Positions 24,366-37,200 of a stretch of 64,000 nucleotides of DNA are shown here, in pieces. The translations under genes and the position numbers were made by a program. The notes under the pieces are model-generated. The model made no database searches. It saw only the letters and a program-made list of their open reading frames with translations, and was not told the DNA's origin. Position 1 is the first letter of the stretch; the number at the start of each line of letters is the position of its first letter. Origin of the DNA: Chamaea fasciata (Eukaryota > Chordata > Aves > Passeriformes > Sylviidae); assembly GCA_029207755.1 (NCBI GenBank), contig JARCOQ010000001.1, positions 94,119,640 to 94,183,639 of the forward strand, written 5' to 3'.

Positions 24366-25231
24366 ACTTTTTCCAGTGAAGCTGACTGGATGGCAACAAG
24401 TTAAAAAACTCCCCAGAGGTATTATTGTCGGCCCTGACCTGTGCTACACATTTTCAATGACACTTTTTCAAAAATGAAAAAAAATGGTTCACTGCTCTGA
24501 TTTTCTGAGGTTATTTTCCTTTCAAAATCGGATACATCTCTTAGAAATTTCAGAAAATTCTAGTCTGAAATGTCTGCTTTAAAAAGAGTAATTTCTGAGT
24601 GTTGTGAACAGTAATAGGATTTTTGCTGCTTTCCTCTTTTTGTCTGTTAAAAACTGGGGGCTGAGACATAAATTTTGGTCCATCACTGAACATCCCCCTA
24701 AGTTCTCACCCAAAGTGATGGTTCTCCAAACAATACTTGCAAACAATGTTTTCTTTTAGTACTAAAGACTCATATACGTGAGAAAGTCAATTTTTTATAC
24801 TGGTAAAAGAAATCTAAACTGTGTGTGTCTGTGTGCAAGTAGATATTTATGTTTATATGAATGTACTAACATAGGCATATCTTCAAAAATAGAAGTTAAA
24901 GTCATTTCACTATTCAGGATGAAATAAAAAATATTATCTTAAATACTAAAAGAACATTTAATTTAAGTGCAGGACTCTGCATCAACTAGTAATATATTTA
25001 ATATTTCATCATTTAACACAATGCAACCAGCCTGACTTTAACATAACACAGGAATCTGAAGATTCAAATGCCTGGCAACCCTGTTGAAAGACTCAGCCTC
25101 TTATTCTGTTACTGGAATAAATGTTATCCCCCCACAAACTAGACAAAAGTTTAGACTTATTTAAAGTAATATCTCAAATATCTTAGTTGAGATCGGAATT
25201 TCTGTGTGTTCTTTCTCTCTCATCTCCCTTC

Positions 25232-25236
<5 letters not shown>
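24366..25236. other. Anonymous AT-rich non-coding sequence
   Basis: No gene or recognised repeat. It is AT-rich and ends in a pyrimidine-rich stretch that runs into the poly(T) at 25237. Confidence 0.6.

Positions 25237-25275
<39 letters not shown>
25237..25275. repeat. Poly(T) tract of 39 bases
   Basis: An uninterrupted T39. As a poly(A) tail on the minus strand it would imply a retrocopy whose body lies to the right. No AATAAA complement is found within 30 bp to the right, and no recognisable gene body is present. A simple expanded homopolymer is the safer reading. Confidence 0.93.
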
Positions 25276-25277
<2 letters not shown>

Positions 25278-28200
25278 TTGAGCAGCAACCTAAAAGGTCT
25301 GGATTCTGAGTTTTTCAATTATTAGAAAATGGGAATAGTGACATAATGGCATTTTTATTTATTAGAGCTTTTCTTGTGTTTGTTTGTTCACCTGATGTCT
25401 TTCTTTGTGTAATGCCTTCCTAGCAATACTGGCAAATTGTTTCTGAAGAGCTACAGAGAAGAAATGCTTTGATCTGATAGAAACACATCAGTGTAATAGC
25501 AGTAGATACCTTTTATTTTCCAGTCTTTCAATGGCCCCCTTCAATTCACAAAACACACACTCAGTGATTAAAAATTCCTGTCATTTTTGTTTTAGAAACT
25601 GGGAACCTACAACTTTAAAGTGTGGCAAAGTAAATCTTCTGCCGGAGTGATCAAGGAATTATGCTATTGTGCTGTCTTTATGTTTTCCACAATGCATAAA
25701 GCATCACTGTCCTTAATTGTTCTTTCATCTCACCCATTGACTTGAAATCAGCATTGCTCTCCAGGAGTAGTATTAGCTTGAGAACTGGCAAAGAAAAGCA
25801 AAGAGGCTTAGCATACCTCAGCACTGCAGATTAAGTGCCTCTTCAAAGATGTCACCCCAGATGTGGCAGGCTACATTCCTACTTTCCCCTGGCAACAGCT
25901 GTGGAGCCACATCAGTGCTACTGCCTTATGTTCCTGAACATTATGAGAAGGAATAAAAGCTGCCTTTTTAATGGCTTGGGTTTGTGTTGGAGGTATAATT
26001 TTCTGTTTACTTTTCAAAAGGGCAAGCCTTCCTGTGTTTTGATTGCTGACAGATAAAGATGAGTTGACATCCCACAAGCAGTGCTTCCTTTTTGGGCTAT
26101 TCCATAGTGTAACCTCTGTTGGTTTGGTTCATTGTTCCGCTCAGGGACTGCAACATTTCTTTCACTAAGCTGTGATTACAAGCAACTGCTTGCAAATTCT
26201 TTAATGCCTTTGGTAGATTTCATTTCCAATTAAAAATTGTCAGTGGTGTGCATTACTGCGAAGTGGGCTGAAGACAGCCAGGCTTCAGGTACAGCAGATG
26301 CAGCAAAAGGAGGGTTCCAGCAGTGGTCTCCATCTGGGGAGGGATTTTTCACACAGGGGAAGAGGATGAAAACTGCAGAGCTGTGTTATGCAAGGACAGT
26401 AGCATCTGCTTTTTCTTGTGTGCCTTGGACAATCCAGGCTGGGCTCAAACTGTGACCAAGAAGTAAAAGTTTCTGTAGCTATCCAAAGCTACCTCTCCTC
26501 CACTATAAAGTTGTTACAACTCTGAAGAATAAATGCTGCTTGTGAAAAACATGTCAACAGACCAAGCACTCACTCAACCTTACTGCTTTTGATTGGCGGT
26601 AATTTGTCTGTACTCTATAACAGCTAGCATGCTGGATTCTGGGGATAACCAGCATTTCTAGGGTTTGGGTTTGTTTGTTTCTTTGTTTTTCTCTCTCTTT
26701 TATTTTTCATTTTGGAAAGGAACCACTTGATGCATTGCAATTTATCTTTATGTCTATGGGAGCCTTTTATTTCAAAACCTCTTACATACAAAATTCAAAT
26801 TTTATTGTAAAATGTAACATTTTCCTCTGAAAACTCCCCTTACCAACACAGGTGTTGACCCATCAGATCTTGATTCTCTTGTCCGGATGTGTATTGCCCC
26901 TTTTCTTTCCTGAAGTTTCCTGAAGCTTTTTTCCTTTATATCAGCCCTGAAATTTTACCTTTTCTGCTAGGCTGTTTCCTTTAACTTACATCAGTATTAG
27001 ATAGTCTCATTGATCTGTATGAGGGATTCTACATCACTAATGTCTAGATGCCTTTTTTGGCTGACCTGTCTCAGATTATAGACTGCATATTTTTTGTAGC
27101 AATCACCACAACTCCATAATTTACACACTGTTAGTGTATACAGAGCTGGTAGAAATATATCCAGAGCATAAGTAATCTAAGATTAGTAGTTTTCATGCAG
27201 CTAATTGATTGACTTGGAACCTAGCTTACAAATTTATCACATTTAACACTCACTTGTGAATACATGCCAGTCATTGTCAGAGAGGAAAATGAATTACAGA
27301 AACCTCTGGTGTAATCCTCTTGGAAATTCATGTTTTCACGCCTACATAATACGAGGGACTAACCTTCCAGCAGGTTACATGCAGTGTATCTAGGAATAAC
27401 CTCAGTGGAGAAGGTATAAGTAGATTTATGTCCTCTATGCTATAGTATAGTAACACAATTTAAAAAGTGTGACCTATTCATAATTCTCAGAACAATGTTT
27501 TTTTTAAGTAGCAGATGGATGTTGCTGAATGGATCCAGTTTATCTCTATATGTTTAATAATTTATTATCACATGTGTATATTACACAATTACTTTAAGGT
27601 TCACCTTGATCATAGAGGTACAAAAAAATGTCATATTAGGATGTCTCTGTTACCCAGAATTGATTTGTACTGTAGCTAATGAACAAAATGCAATTTTGTT
27701 TATAGTCTGTGTCCTCTACATGTAGGTCATTCCTATGAATATCCTGGATATTAAATGACATCAATTCTACCTACCTATTTAAGATGCAGGATAAACTAAA
27801 AGGAATTTAGTATAAGATTAATAGTTTAGGACAGCCAACTGGATTTTATTTCCCACAGAGCACTGGCTGCTTCCTGTGCTGTAGGGAAGTAGCTCTGAAA
27901 GCAGCAGTTTCTTTGTACATTTCACACAGTCCACAGATATTCAAGTCTCTTGCTAGAGATCAGAATATGAATGCTTGCAAAAGGGGCAGAACCTTATCCT
28001 GTTGCTACGTGAAACAGAATAAAAGGGCGTAAGTGAATGCAGTTTTCTTCCCAGCTACATCTCTCTGTTGAATAATGCAGGAAGGATTACCATGAGTATG
28101 TTGTGACTAGATGGCCCATGATGTCCACAGAAGAATAACACAAGAAATCTCAAGGTTTTTTTTCATTTGTAAAAAAACCCCACTTTTTTAATAAGCTATG

Positions 28201-31200
28201 AATCAGCTCTTGATTGAAAAATTCCTGATTACTCTTAATTTAAACTTTTTTGTAGATCTTATTTTTCTGCTTACAGAATAATGGCAAAATTGTTTAGTGA
28301 TCTTCCTAATATATCTGTCCCAAGTGTAGTATCAGAAGAACATAAATGGGATTTCCCAGGAAAGAATCATCTTCATCCATAACAACAAAAACTTCCATGG
28401 CGTCATATCACTTTCATCTTAGCATGTAAAGGCTTTCTGTGCCCAAGTTGCCTCCAGTGCAACTACATGAGCAAGCCTCTCATAAGTAACATGGGAAAGT
28501 GATACCGGAGACCTAGTCTGCTAGGCAGAGCCATACACACTCCTGGTGAAGATATTAAGAAAGTGCACACTGCAGAAAACTGTACAAAAGCTCTCCAGAA
28601 CAGGAGAAAAATAGAAAAGTGCTTTTCCTCATTACTCAGGAATTGCCCTGAATTTACACCAGAGAAAGGTTCATCACAGAGCAGACAACGTGGAAGAAAC
28701 AACATCCAATAGAAAGGATATTACAAACAGACATGAAAACACTGCTGGGGAAACCAAAGAAACCAGGATAGAAAGCTTTAATTCTGAAAATAAAGGACAT
28801 TAAATCAGGCCAAGAAACTAGGATCAAACAATATATTAAATTAAGAAGAAAACCTTTAGTACCATAAGCGTGCAAAGAAGTTCTTTCAAGGAGGAAGGAA
28901 AAAATGTGTCCCCCTTCTGCCTTTTATTAAGTCAATGCTTGGTGCTTTAACCAAAGTGTAGCAGTTTCTTCCCACACCACACCTTGCCACACATCATCTT
29001 CTAAATGGTGTCATATCAAAAATATGTGCACACAGAAGTTCAGTCATGGGGAAAGCTGTGTGCTAAAATTACTGCTTTATAAAATTCTTAGAAAAATGGG
29101 ATAGAGTTCTAACCAGAAAATTAAGCACATTGAAAGCTTTTATCTATATAAAGCTATCACGTGCTTCCTTACCTGACTCTGACACAGGCCCCAGTAGTAG
29201 CTAATAATTTTTCATAGCAATTCCTATCTTTGAGATAAAGAACAGAGAAGCCACGTGTTTTCTTCAGACTGGCTGACCAGAGTCAATCAGCCAGCATACA
29301 TTTATTTGCCCTTGCTGTCCTCAGATAATTCAAACTATATATATGATCTCTTACAGAATGGGGGAAAAAGGAATGAGAGAGTGGGGCAGGGGATGGAAAG
29401 GTGTACAGTCAAGAATCCAGACAGGGAGACAAGAGAAACTTAGACAAGTAGTAGAAGAAAAAAATATGTTCAAGATAATACAAGAGAAAGATGTTGCTCT
29501 CAAAGTTTAAACAACCTGATTTTACATGGCTAGGCTAAGTGGATTTCTTGAGCTATTTTTATTTCAGTTTTTTATTCTCTTATGAATAAGCTATGGGAGG
29601 CCTACTACATTGAAAGGTCTCCTCATATCACTCTGGGAGAGGAGTAATTGCCAAATATATAAAGATGAGAGACTGAAGATGAGAAAACTAAATCATATGG
29701 AAGTACAGAGAGTAGGAGGAGGAAGGAGAAAACAAAGGTGATATCATAACAGATCAGTGAAAAATTTTTAATGATAGGAATCCATGTTCTGGATTCAGAG
29801 TTCAGGACTTCCTGGACCAAGGTATGATAAGTGAGCCACAGAGAGCTTTTGCAGTGAGTCTGAGAGTTCCAAACAATCTCAGATCTACAGCGCTATTGCA
29901 GACTAACTTTGGTGCACATGTATAGTGGTTTGGAGACAACCAGGAGACTTTAAACTCATGGAACATGATCCAAACAAATGATCTGTGCATTCACAATGCT
30001 CAAACAGAGAATTTGAAGGCGTCCCGTGGCTCCCACGGAATTATGGGTCTCACCAAATTATACAGTGAGAACCATTATATGGAGAGACCAAATTCTTTCC
30101 ATTTTCTTGTGAAAAAGAAGAAACTCATATGCCTAGACTTCTAAGGAAGCCTGCAGAAACCTTAAGAAGGAGCACTACAGATAGAGGTAATAGAAGGGTG
30201 AAGAATGAGTGAAGAAACTTCACCTGCTGGGAATCAGTATCTCCTCACAGTTAGGGAGGGCAGTCACTGTGATCAGAACAGGTGATGGTGGAGTAGAAAG
30301 AGCAGCAATAATGTCTGTATTATCTAAATACCTGCAAGTAATGCACTGACACACATCTAAAGGATCAGAGAAAAGAGAGCAGAAAGAGGAATTAAAAAGG
30401 AAAATGCTGGACTATCACAGTATTTCCCAGTTGTATCCAATTCCACCTGGTTTATAAGGCCTATTCCTTGTCAAATTCAACGTTATTGATTTTTTGCAAA
30501 TAAATCACTGCCTGGGTCCAATTTTACAAACAACCATGCCAAGTGTAATGCAATTGATGAATTCTCAAAAGGTGCAAAACCAAAGTAGACAGCTCTACCA
30601 CAGCCCTGTTCTATACTTTAAAGGCCAGTAGGGTGAGAATAGATAAGGTCAAACTGTGTTGCCATTTCCAGTAATCTGGAAATACAGTCTGGCTTAAAGT
30701 TAAAGAGCTCTAATTTGCAGTGGTGTAGAGTCAGGGGGGAAAAAAAAATGGGAAAGGAGAGAGGAAATGTTCTGTGAGTCAGCTATGCCTTTTACCTACC
30801 AGTTATCCCATTTCTTGTCTGGCACAATTAACGGTTTGGTCTGGTGAGAAATTAGTTTTTGCATTGCCCTTTAAAAGATGTGGTGTGAAAGCACGTTATG
30901 AGCCATGTGTATTAGTGTTCATATTTGTGTGGGTCTGTTGAGTTTTAATCAATCAGCCTTGTTTCAGAAGACTTTAATTTTGCTCTCATTAAGTATGTGT
31001 GAGTTTTGTGTGTGTGCAGGCGCATATATTTATCCCTGTCAGCATTCAGAAAACTACATGCCCCTAGGTAACATATTGTACAGTACTACAAATTCTCATG
31101 AATATCACTTATCATAACGGATAAGTTCATCAAATGGAATGGAACAGAAACTTTTCTCATTTTCAAACAACTTGCCTCTGTTAAACACACAGATATTTAC

Positions 31201-34200
31201 CATGTTTTTGTATTATGCTTGCAAAGTATAACTGTTTCACTTACCTTGTATTTCCAGAGTCCCTGACAAAATCACTGTCCAGAACTTCAGACATTAAAGT
31301 GTCTCTGAAACATGTTTAGAGCTGCAAAACTCTAATATTTTTTACATTGTCCTGATGCAATGGCTTTGCTCCAGTGGTCAACAGCAATCAGTGTGAAGGT
31401 TTTAGGTAAATATGTAATCCCAACAAAAATATGAAGGGCAATAAAGCAAATGCTAAGTAAAGTTTCAAGTTTTTGTCCCGATCAGATTGAAATTGCCCCT
31501 CTTTCAAGCCCTAACCCACTAAAATTTATATAAATTGTTTCACTAAAAAGCACAAAACCTCCAGCAACTCTTCTGTCCTTTTCTTTCTTCTGTACCCCTT
31601 GTAACCTTTAGTCCTTTCATTCTTACTTTGGGCTACAAGGGTATAAAACCTGTAATTAACAACTTCTTTATTGCCTCTGCAATACTAATTACCATGTATA
31701 GCCTTGAGGTACGAAGAATAAAAAATAATTTTCCTCCCCCCTGCCCCTTGTATTTAACTAGCACTCCACAGTTATTATTAGGATCTTGCCAAAACTTCAC
31801 CTTTCGCAAGAACCTTGTGATAAAAGTGCAATCCTTACACAGTGACCTCTGCATGCAGCAATCAATACTTATGCTGTAATATTTCCCCTTCTTGCTGTTT
31901 CAGAGCAGCCTTTAAAAAAAAAAAAAAACAGGCTGGGAAGAGATTAGATTATCAATTATCATGAAACTGTCTGCAACTTCAAAGGGCTGCAGAGCAAGGG
32001 AAACCATAGTTTATCAGGACTGTAAGTGTCCTGCAATTATCTCTCATGTCACCCAGATGTAGAGCAGTGGTTGGGGGAATAACTCGGGTCTGTGGTGAGA
32101 GACTGGGTTGGTGGAAAAATATAAAAGCAGCATTTTCTTTGGAACATGAATCATTGGTTTTGGGTCAGATATTGACAATAAGTAGGATCTTGAATGTGTT
32201 AACTACGAGCAGCTCGATCCAATATACTCATGTATCTATGCAGCGTGAGCATTTTATCAATAAGCAGACATGGGACACTTTCTTTTTCCCTGAAACTCCA
32301 ATTTTTACGTAGGTCAACAGATTGTTAATAGTGTGTCAAAGAATGATGCATTGATAGTCAGTAAAACTGCAAGATGTTTGTTCTCAGTCATTCCCACAAG
32401 TATTAAGCCTTTGGGTTTGCACAGGAAAACAGCTTCACAAGTCAAGTGAAACGCAGAAGTTTGGAAGCAAAACTCCAACTACTGACATCACTTCCTGTTG
32501 CAATATGGCTTTTTTGTTTGGTCTTGTTTTCCACTGGGATTCATGAGGCTCCAGTTTGACCTGTGATATCTTAAGCCCAGGAACAATGGAAAATTAATGT
32601 AATGTTTATTAATACATACAAAAAGCCTCCAGCTATGCAGAGCACGAAATCAAAACAATTTAAGTAGCATGTAGTCACAAGTCTGGTTAATGTGCAACTT
32701 TCTGTGTCAGGATATGATATACTGAATGAAAATAAGTTCATAAAGGAATTTTACTTAATTATGTTCCAACTAGTTATCCCTTTATTCCTCAGAATACTTA
32801 AGCCACACGTTTACCCTTGACCATGACCCCACAAGCACAAAAAAAGTATGATTAACAAAGCTGAACAATGTTATTAAGCATAAACAGGACGGATCCTTTA
32901 AATATGTGTAACAAAGATGAGGAAGTGCAGTAATAACGTGTTCAACTTACACAACATGCAAGGATTTCAATGTACTCCAGAGCAAATGAGATAATAACAT
33001 GAAGTTTATATATAATGGGCCTTACTGTACCACAGACATAGGGTAACTGGTCCTACCTCCAAAAATATGCACAGGTGAAGAAAAACAGGAGAGAGACCGA
33101 AATGGCTTGACATGGTTAGGAGCATTATGTTCTTGCTTCCCTTTTGTTTCTTCCCAGCTGCTTCTCTACAATACAGCATTGGGTTATTTGTTGTTATTGA
33201 TATTTCTTCAGGATTACTTATCACCCAAGAGACTGCATAATTCCTAAGCTTAAACCAAACATCTATGTCTATGATTTCCTCATGCTTTTAGACAAGAAAA
33301 ACAGAATGGCGGAAAGACCTAAACTTTGGCCAATCCAGGAAGATTAAGACATTATAAACTGTGTGCTGAGTGGAATATCTGGACCTCTTTGACCTTTTTA
33401 TTTCTTATTAAAAAGCAGGCCATGTACAAAAGATAGTGACATTTATGTTTTAAACAGAAGTTCTCAAGAGCACATCTGACAAAGAACTAGAATTTAGTTC
33501 CTCTCACAAGAAACTAGGATGGAAAAGTAAAACCATTCACAATGCATGTGTGATTTCTACCTTCAGGTGGCTGTTAACCAGTCAATGCAGATTCCTGATG
33601 GCCCTCTGAGGACCTGCTGGGCATAAAGCACAATATTTCAAATAAATAGTAAATACAGAGACTATGCCCCACTGCTTCCTAGGGTACATGGTAGCTATCC
33701 TGTTACAAGTCTCTGATGGCCTGTTGAAATACCTAGAGTTCAAAGGCTTGAAAAATAGGAGAAAAAAAGGGAATAATTTTTTGGTTTTTTGGTGGACAAT
33801 TTCATGTCTCATCTTTCTACAGCTGTCATCTTGCCACCTGCTGGTTTTTAACCTACTTCTCTCCAAATAAAGTGGCTGTAGCTGAAATGTAATCCTCTGA
33901 TTCCTCATACAATTTTAGGGATAAGTCTAAACCTTCTATATGCTGAGAGTATGCTCTCCTCAGCTGGTTTACATTTGGTCTTGTCTAAAAATATCAGTGG
34001 CAAAAAAGGATGCCCAAACTTTGACCACTGCATGGTAAGGACCTTGAAAGACTGTAGGATAATTTTTGGTGGGAGGTATTCTGAATAGGATTGGACTTCT
34101 CATGTTGCTCATTTTTCTTTAGACCCAATGTGTTCATGTGCAGAGTAGGGTGCTCCTGTTAAAAAATGGCTTTTCCTCCTGTTTGGAAATGTGTTTTGCC

Positions 34201-37130
34201 TCCATCTGACGCTGATACAAGCTGAAATGTATTTCTTTTGCTGGTAGCTGAAAAAGAAAACATTTTGAGACATACACTGCATTTAGAGTCAATATGCAGA
34301 GAACTGTTTTACCTTAGTCAGAGATAACTTTACTTATTTACATGTATGCTATTTTTATACAAAAAAAAAGCTTAAGAAATGCTAGAATTTTAAAGATGAG
34401 CTTCCTACAAATTTATATGACATTAGATCTAATCTTCAATGATGTCATGGTGCAGTTAATCAGTTTAACCTACTTAGGAATTAACTTGAGCATCTTACTG
34501 TCACAGTTAGCTCTGAAGATTGTAAATGTTCTTTTGCCAGTGTTAACAGCAGATATGCAACTATTCATGTGTATTTCAGATGAAAAAGATAGAAGATGCC
34601 TCTTTTTAAAATATGGTATATCATACCTGTTGCATAAATGCAGGTTGGGTCAGGCTTCCTTTTTCTGCAAGTTTTGCAGAGGGAAGATACTTTCTAGAGG
34701 AAACATGCCTGCATTCTTGTAACGAAACTAAATGTTATTTCACACCTTCAGCATTTCAGACAGTCAAAGAAACGAATGAGTTCCTTTGTCATTCAAAATT
34801 GACCATTTTCATGTGCTTTTCTGCCTACTTTTTCCCTCAGAAAGCAGTTAAAGAGGGTGGAAAGGACACTTTGTAATCTCTGGGCAAGTCTTGCTTGTGT
34901 CCTGAGCTGAACAGAGCCTCCACAACTGCCTAATTAGTCTTTCAATTACTCTCAAGTCTGCACTTCTGGGGCAAATCTTGCAATCAATGCCACATACCTG
35001 TCTCTAAGTGTGAAACAATCTCAGAGACACAAAGTGGGTTCTTCTGAGGTGAAACTGTACCAGATGCTGCGCTTCCACCTCTAGGGCACATCGCACATCG
35101 GAGTTATTCTAGAAGAAACCTCCCCAAAATGCACATGGCATGTGTGCCATGTGCTTGGCATCAGCCGTTCCCTCTATTTAACCCCTCTGTGGTGCTCTTC
35201 TTGCCAAGACAGAAATTGCCATCTTCTTTTCCCAGCTTCCTAACACATTGGGTGCAGGAGCAAGGACCAGTCTCAGCAACGTTGCATAGTTTGTGCTGCA
35301 CGTGCTCATTTAAGCATAGAGACAATTAAATATAACATTTGACATAAACAACATCCCTGTGGATCAAGGACACCTTGATAACCAAACTTTTATTTATGTA
35401 ACTGGAGGGTTATGTAAATCAGCAGGCTTTGGGGGTAAAAGCCATTTGTTTGTCAAGCCTCTCTCTAGTGTCTGGTTCAGGGAGGCCCTGATCCATGACC
35501 TAACCTTTAGGCACAACTAAAACATGATAAAAACTTGCCTGGCCACTGGGCAAATAGAAGAGAAAGATAGCTCTGGCCCTGCAGAACATACTTCTGGTAA
35601 TAATGGGACTGGTTTTCAATATGCAAACAGAAAAGTTAGATTTGTTTAGATATCAGGAAACAAATTGATTATCTACATCCACACATTTCCCCTCATTAAC
35701 TATTGCATGATCTGAACTCTTGGCAAAGAAATGATCCTTTAGTGAGTTTACTGAATTCAAAAAGCCAAGACACAAACAAGAAAAGGCATTCGATATGGTG
35801 AACAAACAGTACAGCATAAGCTTTAAAATACAAGTAAATTTGGGCCAGCTGGTAGAAGCAGCCACCACTTCAATAAAGTAGAGGTAGGGTTTACACCCGA
35901 TGAAGAGCATACTTTTAGATCATCTGCCTTGGTATCTTCCTTGTCTGTGGCATGCAGCCATCCCAACGGGCTTGTGCAAATGGAGGGATTGTGTATTCAG
36001 CACAAACATGAATGTGCTCTTTGCAAGCTCTAGTCCTATATACCAGTGTATGATACTCTTGCTGCCCCAGATATCTGATCATTCAAACTAAGAAACCCTT
36101 AATTTTTTGCCCTTTGGATAATTTCCTGACTGAGCTGGCTCAAGCTTCCTCTGAACCTCTAAGATCTGCAACAAAAAATTCAGCATCAAGTTGGTGCTAG
36201 GTTTCTCAACTGCCTATGCAGATGGATGAGCTGCTAATGTGAGTCCTGCCACTTGTCAACTGCAGAAAGAAAACAGAGATTGAATTTTAAAAAAATTAAA
36301 ATAAAAAGACAAACAAAAAGGCATTGGAAGCTCCAGTGCAGCACCTGCAGAAGTGAACCCTGCCCACATCTGACACATTTTAGAAGTTTTGTCCACAGCA
36401 GTGCTTCACACACCTCCTCAGGGATGTAGGAATATGCCTTTGTCCTGGCTTCCACCAATGGACCTAAGCATGAACAGCCCAACAATGGGATATGGAAAGG
36501 ATCTAACCCAATTTCTGCCAGTCTGAGTGTGAGTTCAGCAAACAGCTACTTATGGAAGTACGGCTCAGTGAGAATTGCTGGTGACCTAAGACAAAAGGTC
36601 AATTTTTAGCTTTCCAGTATGCAATTCAAATGAATGTTCTTATTTTAAGTGCAGCAAAACTTTGTTTTCTTTTAAAACATTCATTTAGTCAGAAGCACTT
36701 ATGTAAACACCACAGCTCTTTGGATACATTAATATAAAATTCTATACATTACAAAATGTAGCAACAAACACCATAATTCTTGTGGGATGAAGCACAGCAA
36801 GCACAGAGCAATAAGGGAAAAACTTTTATGAGCAGGAAATGCTAGCTTGTAGCAGACTGATATATTTACACCTGTTCACTCAAATGTCACATTTACATAT
36901 ATCTATTTTTAATTATATATGAGCACTGTAGTACTCAGACTTGTTTACATTGAGTGGATCCAGAGTTCTGACTGCTAGTTTTAAATATAAATAGAGGAAC
37001 AAATCAAATAAATACAGTGCCTATTTAATAATAAATGCATGTGTAACTGTGCAGGTGAGATGATAAAATTCTTAAAATTATATAATTTCCAAAAATTCAA
37101 ATTTTTTATGTGTATCAAAATACAGTGACT
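25276..37130. other. Long unique-looking non-coding stretch
   Basis: Almost 12 kb with no gene recognised. Open frames reach 126 codons (34342-34722, plus) and 108 codons (33582-33908, minus) but show no domains. The segment 31480-31900 is free of simple repeats, contains two TAATTA cores (31653-31658, 31686-31691) and looks like possible regulatory sequence. A perfect 10-bp-stem hairpin lies at 35131-35154. Few transposon traces were recognised compared with the first 24 kb. Confidence 0.55.
35131..35154. repeat. Perfect inverted repeat, 10-bp arms
   Basis: GCACATGGCA, spacer TGTG, TGCCATGTGC. All ten positions pair and the flanking bases do not extend the stem. No poly(T) follows, and the stem is too short for a typical microRNA precursor. 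Confidence 0.9.
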
Positions 37131-37200
37131 GATAGAACATCCTGAGTTGCGAAGGACCCACAAGGCTCATCAAAGTCCATTTGTATTGAATTTCAGACCA
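37131..37200 (-). mobile_element. Short CR1-type 3' tail fragment
   Basis: GATAGAACATCCTGAGTTG followed by CGAAGGACCCACAAGGCTCA and TCAAAGTCCAT resembles the complement of the 3' UTR end of a CR1 subfamily common in birds. Sequence to 37200 may continue the match weakly. No coding part is present. The call rests on recognition of one block of about 50 bp. Confidence 0.6.

Noticed and set aside
25237..25400. Processed pseudogene on the minus strand with T39 as its poly(A) tail
   Set aside because: No polyadenylation signal at the right distance and no recognisable gene body; CR1 machinery in birds rarely makes poly(A) retrocopies.
34342..34722. 126-codon plus-strand frame with hydrophobic stretches
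   Set aside because: No recognised family, AT-rich composition that favours Leu, Ile and Phe codons, and no supporting context.
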